From Rhodospirillales bacterium (GTDB lineage: Bacteria > Pseudomonadota > Alphaproteobacteria > Rhodospirillales > UBA2165): a DNA stretch of 5,116 nt. The stretch is from positions 1-5,116 of the forward strand of contig JABMOP010000199.1 in NCBI GenBank assembly GCA_013204125.1, in the 5' to 3' direction. Every line of letters starts with the position of its first letter. Position 1 is the stretch's first letter. The notes under the pieces were generated by a model. That model was not told where the DNA came from. It saw nothing but the letters and a program-made list of their open reading frames with translations, and ran no database searches. This document shows, in pieces, positions 1 through 4,814 of the stretch. The position numbers and the translations under genes are program-made.

Positions 1-56
1 CGGCGGCGGCTTCGGCTTCGGCGGCGGCGGCGTCTTCGGCTTCGCCTTCACCTCCT
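1..56. repeat. low-complexity GGC/TTC-rich tract (Ala/Glu codons)
   Basis: The first 56 bases are almost entirely built from cggcgg and cttcgg units. Read on the minus strand they are GCC and GAA codons encoding runs such as EAEDAAAAEAEAAA in the linker after the FecR domain. Such tracts are prone to slippage and misassembly, so length differences between strains or assemblies would be unsurprising. Confidence 0.7.
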
Positions 57-1153
57 TCATTCTCTCCGCCGGCTGCGGTTTCAAAATTTTCTGCTGTGGA
101 TTCATCTGCGGCTTGGGCTGTCTCCCCGTCTCCCGCTTCGCCCTCCCCTTCCCCACCAGGCGTATTGTCGTTTTCGGCGCCGTAGGTATTACCGGTGCCA
201 ACCGTCGTCGGCAGGCTTTCTAGGGCTTTACCAAAAGATTCGCGAACTTCGCTGCGTTGGAACACGCGCGGCTCGCTCGGCGCGGCGTTGGAACTGGTGA
301 CCGTGGAACCTTGATCCGGCAGATTGAGGATTCGAACACCGCCGCCATTGGAAATCACGACCTCGCCGACGAAACCATCGGATTCTTCCATCAGAACGAT
401 TTTCAAATCAGGCGTGCCTTCGCCGTTGGGACTTAAATTAAGACCCACCTGCGTTCCGCGAATACCAATTGTGGCCACCGGTGTTTTCAGGGTCATCGCA
501 TCGGGATCGACCTTGGCAACCTGGCCACTGACGAACGTAAACACGCCTTGCAGCACCGACATCGAGATGCTGCCTTCCTGGGTGCCCGGATCGTAAACCA
601 TTTCGTCCAAAACCATGCGCCCGTTTTGGGCCATGGAGAATGTCGTTTCATCCGCAAGAACCACACCGACGGAACCATCGGCGCTGGATTGCAGGACATC
701 GCCTTGAAAGACCGGATCGCCGGCTTGCAATTCGACACGTACGCCATTGGCGCGGATAGCGACAACCGTGCCTGAAATACTTTCTACCTGACCAATGGGC
801 TGGGCGTCCGTATCGGGCGCTGCTTGCGCGACTTCGAGGGAGGGCGATAGTGCGCGCGCCAAATGGCCGGCGGTATCGCCGGCAAGCTCACCGCCATCGG
901 GGGTCTTCAAAATAGGAGCGGGATCTTGATCGAAAAAGCCTGCGACGACGATTTTGTCGCCAGCCGACGACGTCAAGATTAAATCGGACCCGGATTGCGC
1001 AAAATTGGCACTACCGAAATTGAAATTTTGAGGCAGCGTCACTTCGCCGCCGCCACCGGCGCCAACAGTCACGGAACGACCGTCACCGCCCCCAGGGGCG
1101 CCGTCTGGCGTCAACGTCAGACTTTCCGCGTCGCGTAATATTTGGTCAGCCAT
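1..1153 (-). CDS. FecR-domain giant secreted protein (adhesin/RTX type), N-terminal part
   Basis: Translating the minus strand from the ATG at 1153 gives 384 residues with no stop; the frame leaves the window at base 1, so the C-terminus is unseen. The protein begins MADQILRDAE and has no signal peptide. Residues about 38-100 (ending LKTPDGGELAGDTAGHLA) resemble the N-terminal prefix of giant alphaproteobacterial type I-secreted proteins. Residues about 122-236 form a FecR domain: SGTVVAIRANGVRVELQAGD, then GDVLQSSADGSVGVVLADET, ending TPVATIGIRGTQVG. Residues about 328-384 are an acidic Gly/Glu/Ala linker. In this family FecR modules precede long Ig/cadherin/VCBS/RTX repeat regions and a C-terminal secretion signal; their presence here is inferred. 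The start is supported by GAGGGAG (1159-1165) 5 nt upstream. The gene is divergent from the Sel1-repeat gene. The FecR assignment is firm; an adhesin role is likely but unproven, and iron-sensing FecR is unlikely because there is no transmembrane segment. Confidence 0.88.
   Translation of the reverse strand, partial: MADQILRDAESLTLTPDGAPGGGDGRSVTVGAGGGGEVTLPQNFNFGSANFAQSGSDLILTSSAGDKIVVAGFFDQDPAPILKTPDGGELAGDTAGHLARALSPSLEVAQAAPDTDAQPIGQVESISGTVVAIRANGVRVELQAGDPVFQGDVLQSSADGSVGVVLADETTFSMAQNGRMVLDEMVYDPGTQEGSISMSVLQGVFTFVSGQVAKVDPDAMTLKTPVATIGIRGTQVGLNLSPNGEGTPDLKIVLMEESDGFVGEVVISNGGGVRILNLPDQGSTVTSSNAAPSEPRVFQRSEVRESFGKALESLPTTVGTGNTYGAENDNTPGGEGEGEAGDGETAQAADESTAENFETAAGGENEGGEGEAEDAAAAEAEAAA
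68..79 (-). other. candidate LapG-type dialanine cleavage motif TAAG
   Basis: Residues 359-362 of the FecR-domain protein are T-A-A-G, in the context FETAAGGENEGG. In LapA-type adhesins a TAAG or similar dialanine site after the N-terminal retention module is cut by the periplasmic protease LapG under c-di-GMP/LapD control. Here the motif lies about 120 residues after the FecR domain in an acidic, probably unstructured linker. Alanine is abundant in this linker, so a chance match is quite possible. The functional reading is inference. Confidence 0.3.
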
Positions 1154-1158
1154 TTCGG

Positions 1159-1165
1159 CTCCCTC
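1159..1165 (-). promoter_or_regulatory. Shine-Dalgarno of the FecR-protein gene
   Basis: On the minus strand GAGGGAG lies 5 nt before the ATG at 1153. It is a strong match to the anti-Shine-Dalgarno sequence and fixes this ATG as the start. Confidence 0.75.
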
Positions 1166-1238
1166 TAAACCCACTATGACTTTCGCGGCGTATAATCCCA
1201 TCTCCACATGTAAAGGACGCGCACGAGGCCATGGTTAG

Positions 1239-1244
1239 ACAATA
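1239..1244 (-). promoter_or_regulatory. candidate -10 box (TATTGT) of the FecR-protein gene
   Basis: The minus strand reads TATTGT here, matching TATAAT at four positions including the key T1, A2 and T6. The start predicted from it is near 1232, giving a leader of about 79 nt. No -35 resemblance exists at the right distance (CAGCGT at 1262-1267); that segment overlaps the CRP-like palindrome, as expected of a class II activator-dependent promoter. The box sits inside a small inverted repeat, TTAGA-N6-TCTAA (1235-1250), which could be a second operator or chance. Confidence 0.45.
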
Positions 1245-1265
1245 CTCTAAATCTGTCGAAAACGC

Positions 1266-1281
1266 TGTGACGGCCATCACA
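1266..1281. promoter_or_regulatory. CRP/FNR-family operator TGTGA-N6-TCACA
   Basis: The sequence TGTGACGGCCATCACA is a perfect 5-5 match to the CRP half-sites with the canonical 6 bp spacer. Its centre (1273.5) is 41.5 bp upstream of the start (about 1232) predicted from the TATTGT box for the leftward gene, exactly the class II position. Alphaproteobacteria carry several CRP/FNR-family regulators with related sites, so which protein binds is not determined. An effect on the rightward gene is also possible, but its ATG is about 270 bp away. Confidence 0.6.
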
Positions 1282-1349
1282 CCAGTTAACCTGTTGAAAA
1301 ATATTATTTTTTTTCGAAATACAGTACATATTCTCAAATTTTTGTGACC

Positions 1350-1407
1350 GCGGATCAGGTGCAGAATGGACGAGGCGGATCAACCTGGACAGAGCCAATC
1401 GCGGATC
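1350..1407. repeat. three GCGGATC direct repeats, 25-26 bp apart
   Basis: The heptamer GCGGATC occurs at 1350-1356, 1375-1381 and 1401-1407, all in the same orientation. The start-to-start distances are 25 and 26 bp, roughly two and a half helical turns. They lie in the divergent intergenic region, between the CRP-like site and the hairpin before the Sel1-repeat gene. They could be binding sites for a regulator; no known box is recognised. The neighbouring bases are not conserved, which limits confidence. Confidence 0.4.
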
Positions 1408-1465
1408 CTCAGAGACTCCGATGATCTGGTCTGTAATCGCGCGTTGGTGATTCTACGAATTTAGA

Positions 1466-1503
1466 CGAATTCGAGATTATGTTATCAGATGATCTCGAAT
1501 TCG
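1466..1503. promoter_or_regulatory. hairpin/inverted repeat in the leader of the Sel1-repeat gene
   Basis: The arms CGAATTCGAGAT (1466-1477) and ATCTCGAATTCG (1492-1503) are perfect 12 bp complements. In RNA the stem extends inward through a G-U pair (1478/1491) and two further pairs (1479-1480 with 1489-1490), leaving an 8 nt loop. No T-run follows in either direction, so a rho-independent terminator is unlikely. Each arm also contains the palindrome CGAATTCG, so it could act as DNA as a two-site operator. The stem ends against GGAGGGG (1503-1509), so as RNA it could affect ribosome access. Confidence 0.6.
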
Positions 1504-1511
1504 GAGGGGTG

Positions 1512-1559
1512 ATGGGACCTTTCCCCGATATTCGGCTGGAACCAATATGTTCAAACTAA
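1512..1559 (+). CDS. possible 15-residue leader peptide overlapping the Sel1-repeat gene
   Basis: The ATG at 1512 follows a near-ideal Shine-Dalgarno, GGAGGGG (1503-1509), at short spacing and opens a frame encoding MGPFPDIRLEPICSN. It stops at 1557-1559, overlapping the start of the Sel1-repeat gene in another frame by 13 nt. The downstream ATG (1547) has only a weak TGGA (1537-1540) before it, so translation through the mini-frame could couple to it. No residue run typical of attenuation is seen. Equally, the strong GGAGG may be coincidental. This is an inference from spacing only. Confidence 0.25.
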   Translation: MGPFPDIRLEPICSN

Positions 1560-2515
1560 GATATATTCTAACGGTGCTCGCGGCGGCGGCGCTGCTGGCG
1601 GGTGCGCCCGCACTAACCTCGGCAGCCGATTTTAAAAAGGGTCTTGCAGCGGCGCAAAAGAACGATTGGAAAACGGCGTTCCGAGAATTCCGTGAGTTGG
1701 CAAAAGACGGCCACGTTGAATCACAATATTATCTGGCGGTTATCTATCACCGCGGGCTCGGCCTTCGGCAAAACTACACTCAAGCACTCCGTTGGTACAC
1801 GCTGGCCGCCGAAAAGGGGCATCTCAAAGCACAAAATAATCTCGGCACGATGTACCGGCGCGGCGAAGGGATGAAGCAAAATTTTGAACGCGCCGCTTAT
1901 TGGTACAAACGGGCGGCGGCGAAAAGCACCGCGGCGAAAGCCAACCTTGCAGACCTCTACCGCTATGGCCTGGGTGTTGAGAAAAGCAACAAAGCAGCCT
2001 TCAAGCTTTATGGCGAAGCCGCCGCCGGCGGCGAAGCCAGAGCATTTTTCGAGCTTGGCCGGCTCTATGAAAAAGGCCGCGGCGCCAATAAGGATCTGAC
2101 CAAGGCGCTCGAATATTATCGCAAAGCAGCGCGTAGAAACTATCCCCGGGCGCAGTTCTTGTTGGGCGATTTTTATCACCACGGTCGATACTTCAAACAG
2201 GATTATGTACAAGCCGAGCGCTGGTACCGATTTGCAATGGAACGGAATTATGTTTCGGCATTTTACGGCATGGGGTTGCTATATCGGGACGGGTTAGGCG
2301 TAATCAAAAATACAGTGGAATCGCTTCGCCTGCTGGGCGTCGCATCCAAACAAGGGCACCGGATCGCACCCTATGAAATTGGGCAAATTTATGAAAAAGG
2401 CCTCGGCGTTAAAAAAGACAGCGAAGAGGCTCTTAAATGGTACCGCATTGCCGCTAAACGCAAATATAAAAAGGCCGAGGATCTTGTAAAAAAACTTACC
2501 GGCAAACCTGACTAA
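1547..2515 (+). CDS. exported Sel1-like repeat (TPR-type) protein
   Basis: The 322-residue product starts with a signal peptide (basic MFKLR, hydrophobic core ILTVLAAAALLAGAPAL, likely cleavage in or after TSA near residue 26). The mature part begins with a partial helical pair (about 27-55, KKGLAAAQKNDWKTAFREF). Seven Sel1-like repeats of about 36 residues follow, starting near 56, 92, 128, 163, 199, 235 and 271. Each carries an A-x-x-x-LG-x-x-Y-x-x-G-x-G signature (for example AQNNLGTMYRRGEG and APYEIGQIYEKGLG) and an A-x-x-W/L-Y-x-x-A helix. Such solenoids are protein-interaction scaffolds in the periplasm or envelope, known from envelope biogenesis, signalling and host-interaction proteins; no enzymatic domain is present. 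The frame is closed upstream by TGA at 1490-1492 and has no earlier ATG, GTG or TTG start, so 1547 is the likely start despite a weak Shine-Dalgarno. The partner is unknown. A functional link to the divergent secreted protein is possible but unsupported. Confidence 0.92.
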   Translation: MFKLRYILTVLAAAALLAGAPALTSAADFKKGLAAAQKNDWKTAFREFRELAKDGHVESQYYLAVIYHRGLGLRQNYTQALRWYTLAAEKGHLKAQNNLGTMYRRGEGMKQNFERAAYWYKRAAAKSTAAKANLADLYRYGLGVEKSNKAAFKLYGEAAAGGEARAFFELGRLYEKGRGANKDLTKALEYYRKAARRNYPRAQFLLGDFYHHGRYFKQDYVQAERWYRFAMERNYVSAFYGMGLLYRDGLGVIKNTVESLRLLGVASKQGHRIAPYEIGQIYEKGLGVKKDSEEALKWYRIAAKRKYKKAEDLVKKLTGKPD

Positions 2516-2524
2516 AGAGCTCTT
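2515..2524. other. 10 bp palindrome across two convergent stop codons
   Basis: AAGAGCTCTT is self-complementary and overlaps both stops: TAA at 2513-2515 of the Sel1-repeat gene and TAA (plus-strand TTA, 2523-2525) of the dehydrogenase gene. With no loop and no T-run it is not a convincing intrinsic terminator. The two convergent genes are separated by only 7 bp, so their transcripts must overlap or end inside each other. Confidence 0.35.
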
Positions 2525-3476
2525 AAGGATTTATCACCCGCACCGGTTTTCCGTTCAACCAGGCTTCGATATCTCCCACCGCATCATGAAAACTTGCTCT
2601 ATAAGTCAGGTCTGAAACATATCCCAAATGCGGCGTCAGCACCGTATTTTCCAAACTCCGAATGGGGTGATCCTGCGGCAGTGGTTCGACATCGTACACA
2701 TCGAGCCCGGCGCCGGCGATAACCCCGCCCCGCACCGCTTCGATCAACGCTTGTTCATCAACCAAAGGCCCCCGCGAGGTGTTGATGAGAAATGCGGTTT
2801 TCTTCATTTTGGCGAGGTCTTCCGCCTGCAACAAACCCCGGCTTCCTCCATTTAACGGAACGTGAAGGGTGACGAAATCCGAGGTGGCAAGCAAACCGTC
2901 CTTTGAGACCGCCACGGCGCCAACTTCGTCGGCCCTACTTTGAGACATATTCGGGCTCCAGGTGATAATTTCCATGCCAAATTCCTTACCGACCCGCGCC
3001 ACCGGCTTACCCAGACGTCCGAGACCGATCACGCCCAGAACCTTACCTTCCAAACCCAGCCCGACGGTTTGTTGCCAGCGGCCTTCGCGGACATTTCGGT
3101 CTTCACCGATGATATTGCGCGCCAGGGCAAGGATCAGCCCCCAGGTCAATTCCGGCGTTGAGCCGCTTTTCATGGCCGAGCCGCAAACGAGAATGCCGCG
3201 CTCTTTGGTCACACCGAAATCAATGGCGCGGTTATGCATGCCGCTGGTGACCAAAAGCTTCAGCTTGGGCAGCCGGTCCAAGAGCGATTTCGGGAATGGG
3301 GTACGTTCCCGGTTCAAGATCAAAATCTCGAAATCCGCAAGCCGTTCGGCAATCGCGGCTTCGTCAAATAGATGGTCGTTGAATGCCGTGATTTCGACTT
3401 GGCCGTCGAGGCTGGACCAATCCGCATATTGAAGCGCAATATTTTGATAATCGTCGAGGATTGCCGCCTTTATCAT
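2523..3476 (-). CDS. D-2-hydroxyacid dehydrogenase family protein
   Basis: A 317-residue NAD(P)-dependent cytosolic oxidoreductase that interconverts a 2-oxoacid and its D-2-hydroxyacid; the substrate cannot be read from the sequence. The start MIKAAILDDYQN matches the usual family N-terminus and has AGGGGGA (3481-3487) 4 nt upstream. An in-frame ATG at 3515 would add 13 unusual residues and overlap the upstream gene. Visible landmarks are an N-terminal substrate-domain segment LNRERTPFP (about 55-63), the Rossmann motif GLGRLG (151-156), and the catalytic triad Arg235 in NTSRGPLVDE, Glu264 in LDVYDVEP and His283 in TPHLGY. At the end of the second Rossmann strand (IITWSPN) Ser174 occupies the place where NAD-specific enzymes carry Asp, so NADP use or relaxed specificity is possible. 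It lies 26 bp after the DUF427 gene on the same strand, probably in one operon. Family assignment is very secure. Confidence 0.95.
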   Translation of the reverse strand: MIKAAILDDYQNIALQYADWSSLDGQVEITAFNDHLFDEAAIAERLADFEILILNRERTPFPKSLLDRLPKLKLLVTSGMHNRAIDFGVTKERGILVCGSAMKSGSTPELTWGLILALARNIIGEDRNVREGRWQQTVGLGLEGKVLGVIGLGRLGKPVARVGKEFGMEIITWSPNMSQSRADEVGAVAVSKDGLLATSDFVTLHVPLNGGSRGLLQAEDLAKMKKTAFLINTSRGPLVDEQALIEAVRGGVIAGAGLDVYDVEPLPQDHPIRSLENTVLTPHLGYVSDLTYRASFHDAVGDIEAWLNGKPVRVINP

Positions 3477-3502
3477 TCGTTCCCCCTGGCGCACCAATAC
3501 CC

Positions 3503-4309
3503 CTACCTTAGCCATTTTGTTTCCGGCTTGGGCAATTCTAGTTCATCGAGGTAAACGGCGTCGACATTTTCGTTATAAAAGCACACCAAATCTTTGATGT
3601 TCGCACATTCTAAAATGGGCTCGGCATAGGTCCAGGCCATGTCCTCATACAACTCCCCACCCGAGCGCACCGAGAAATAACTGGCGCTCCCCTTATAGGG
3701 GCAGCGCGTGGTGGTGTCCGATGGTTCGAGAAGGTCCATTTTTATATCCTTTTTGGGGATATAAAAGCGCGTCGGCATTCCTGTTTCGAACAGAAAATGT
3801 GCGCTTGTCGTATCGGCAATGGTTTCGCCGCCAAGAACGACGCGCACCGGACGGGACGAGGCGGCAATATCCACCCGTTTATAGGGATCGCGCGGATGAA
3901 CGAAAACTTCCTCGTCCTCTTCATACCAATGATCAACCCTGTCCCAATAGAAGGCCATATAATTTTTGGCCCGCACGGCTTCCATGAAAGGCGTCTCGTA
4001 GGACCACACGGCATTTTCTTCGGTGCGTGCGCCGACATTGACATTCCAATAAGAGGCCTCGCCCTTGAACTGGCTGAAAGTTCCGTGATCGGAGCGCTCC
4101 AAAAAGTCCATGGCCACGTCTTCTCTCGGGAAATAATAAACCGGCACGCTCGACGATTCGAGCATGATCAGCACCTTCTTAGAATTGGCGATCATTTCTC
4201 CGCCGATTTCGGCCCGCACCCATTTTTCGGTCGGCTCGATCAGCACATGGTAATTAGGCCGGTCTTCAAATCCCGGTGCCTTTCCCCCAGCTTCATCTCC
4301 GTTCAGCAT
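3503..4309 (-). CDS. tandem DUF427 domain protein
   Basis: The 268-residue protein carries two copies of the DUF427 domain (Pfam PF04248), roughly residues 31-130 and 154-256. Each has a GGE-x-I-A opening, a Y-x-P-x-x-D-x-x-M-D-x-L-E motif, an x-KG-x-ASY strand and a closing W-x-Y-x-x-P segment. The second copy keeps the usual signature PSDTTTRCPYKGSASYF, whereas the first reads RSDHGTFSQFKGEASYW and lacks the Cys-Pro-Tyr. DUF427 is a small beta-rich domain without an established reaction. No signal peptide or membrane segment is visible, so the protein is probably cytosolic. GAGGG (4320-4324) lies 10 nt before the ATG. It is followed by the dehydrogenase gene 26 bp on, which suggests joint transcription and perhaps a shared small-molecule pathway; the latter is inference. 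Confidence 0.93.
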   Translation of the reverse strand: MLNGDEAGGKAPGFEDRPNYHVLIEPTEKWVRAEIGGEMIANSKKVLIMLESSSVPVYYFPREDVAMDFLERSDHGTFSQFKGEASYWNVNVGARTEENAVWSYETPFMEAVRAKNYMAFYWDRVDHWYEEDEEVFVHPRDPYKRVDIAASSRPVRVVLGGETIADTTSAHFLFETGMPTRFYIPKKDIKMDLLEPSDTTTRCPYKGSASYFSVRSGGELYEDMAWTYAEPILECANIKDLVCFYNENVDAVYLDELELPKPETKWLR

Positions 4310-4324
4310 TTTTTTCGCACCCTC

Positions 4325-4582
4325 AAAATTGTTCTACCTAATTTATTGCGAAGGCAGGCTGTTCCCATAATATATTTTCGCCAAAATTTCAGGGGATACA
4401 CCCAAATGATAAAGGGCGTGAATTTTCAGCCACCCCCAAACGATGCCCAGCGAATTTCGTCCGGTAAATTTCCTCGACGATGTAATCATATGTGGGGAAT
4501 TTATGCAGCAAGTAATACCGTTTTTTTCCATTCGACCGTCGAGTGACAATGCGATCAACGAACACATCACATCAAAACTGCG
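4325..4582. other. AT-richer spacer between yacG and the DUF427 gene, with a doubtful small ORF
   Basis: No tRNA, terminator or clear regulatory palindrome is visible here. On the minus strand an open frame runs from a GTG at 4570 to a stop at 4343-4345 (75 residues). Its later half reads plausibly as protein (NSLGIVWGWLKIHALYHLGV, then SPEILAKIYYGN), but no start (GTG 4570, ATG 4531, ATG 4489) has a well-spaced Shine-Dalgarno, and I recognise no family. It ends 33 bp before the DUF427 ATG. It could be a small unannotated gene, a relic or chance. The AT-rich stretch 4367-4377 (TATATTAT on the minus strand) may contribute to a promoter for the DUF427 gene, but no good -35 pairs with it. Confidence 0.25.
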
Positions 4583-4789
4583 TTATCCTTCGGGGTATTC
4601 GTCTTCATCTTCGGCGCCGAAATCATCGGTTTCGACGACCGGAACGCGGTAGGATTCGTTAAACCAATTGCCGAGATCCAGTTGTTTGCAGCGTTCCGAA
4701 CAAAACGGTCGGTAGGGGACCGCCGACGGCTTCCCGCACAACGGGCAGCTGCTTTTTTTTGCGCCATCCATGCGCCTAACCGTCCCCAT
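4583..4789 (-). CDS. yacG: DNA gyrase inhibitor YacG (zinc-binding)
   Basis: The 68-residue protein has the YacG zinc finger: Cys15 and Cys18 in CPLCGKP, Cys30 and Cys34 in FCSERCKQLDLGNWF. The C-x2-C-x11-C-x3-C spacing is that of alphaproteobacterial members; E. coli YacG has a longer middle loop. Trp42 and the following NESYRVPV match the family's conserved W-x-x-x-x-Y-x-x-P segment, and the tail is acidic (DDFGAEDEDEYPEG). E. coli YacG binds GyrB and inhibits DNA gyrase. AAGGGGGGA (4798-4806) lies 8 nt before the ATG at 4789, favouring it over a second ATG six codons in (4771). It starts 25 bp after the RNase E/G-family gene on the same strand, an arrangement widespread in Alphaproteobacteria. 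Confidence 0.93.
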   Translation of the reverse strand: MGTVRRMDGAKKSSCPLCGKPSAVPYRPFCSERCKQLDLGNWFNESYRVPVVETDDFGAEDEDEYPEG

Positions 4790-4797
4790 TCAAACCA

Positions 4798-4806
4798 TCC
4801 CCCCTT
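4798..4806 (-). promoter_or_regulatory. Shine-Dalgarno of yacG
   Basis: Minus-strand AAGGGGGGA lies 8 nt upstream of the ATG at 4789, inside the 25 bp gap after the upstream stop codon. It decides the longer of the two possible yacG starts. Confidence 0.65.
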
Positions 4807-4814
4807 ATTGTCGA

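Noticed and set aside
326..340. GGATTCGAACACC, resembling the reverse complement of a tRNA T-arm (GGTTCGAATCC).
   Set aside because: It lies inside the FecR-protein coding frame (residues GVRIL), and no acceptor stem, anticodon arm or D-arm can be drawn around it.
1294..1330. A plus-strand promoter built from TTGAAA (1294-1299) and TACATA (1325-1330).
   Set aside because: The 25 bp spacing is too long, and no alternative -10 at 16-18 bp fits; the stretch is AT-rich, which produces such hexamers by chance.
1146..1398. Two short minus-strand open frames (63 and 74 codons) in the divergent intergenic region.
   Set aside because: Neither has a convincing ribosome site or protein-like composition; one runs into the FecR-protein start, and both cross the promoter elements.
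1466..1503. The hairpin before the Sel1-repeat gene as a rho-independent terminator.
   Set aside because: There is no T-run after the stem on either strand, and it lies upstream of both divergent genes rather than behind one.
1721..2212. A 163-codon minus-strand open frame.
   Set aside because: It is antisense to the Sel1-repeat gene, and its composition is a reflection of the repeats; no motif or ribosome site supports it.
3797..4546. A 249-codon plus-strand open frame.
   Set aside because: It is antisense to the DUF427 gene for most of its length; the opposite strand has clear family motifs and a ribosome site, while this frame has no recognisable domain.
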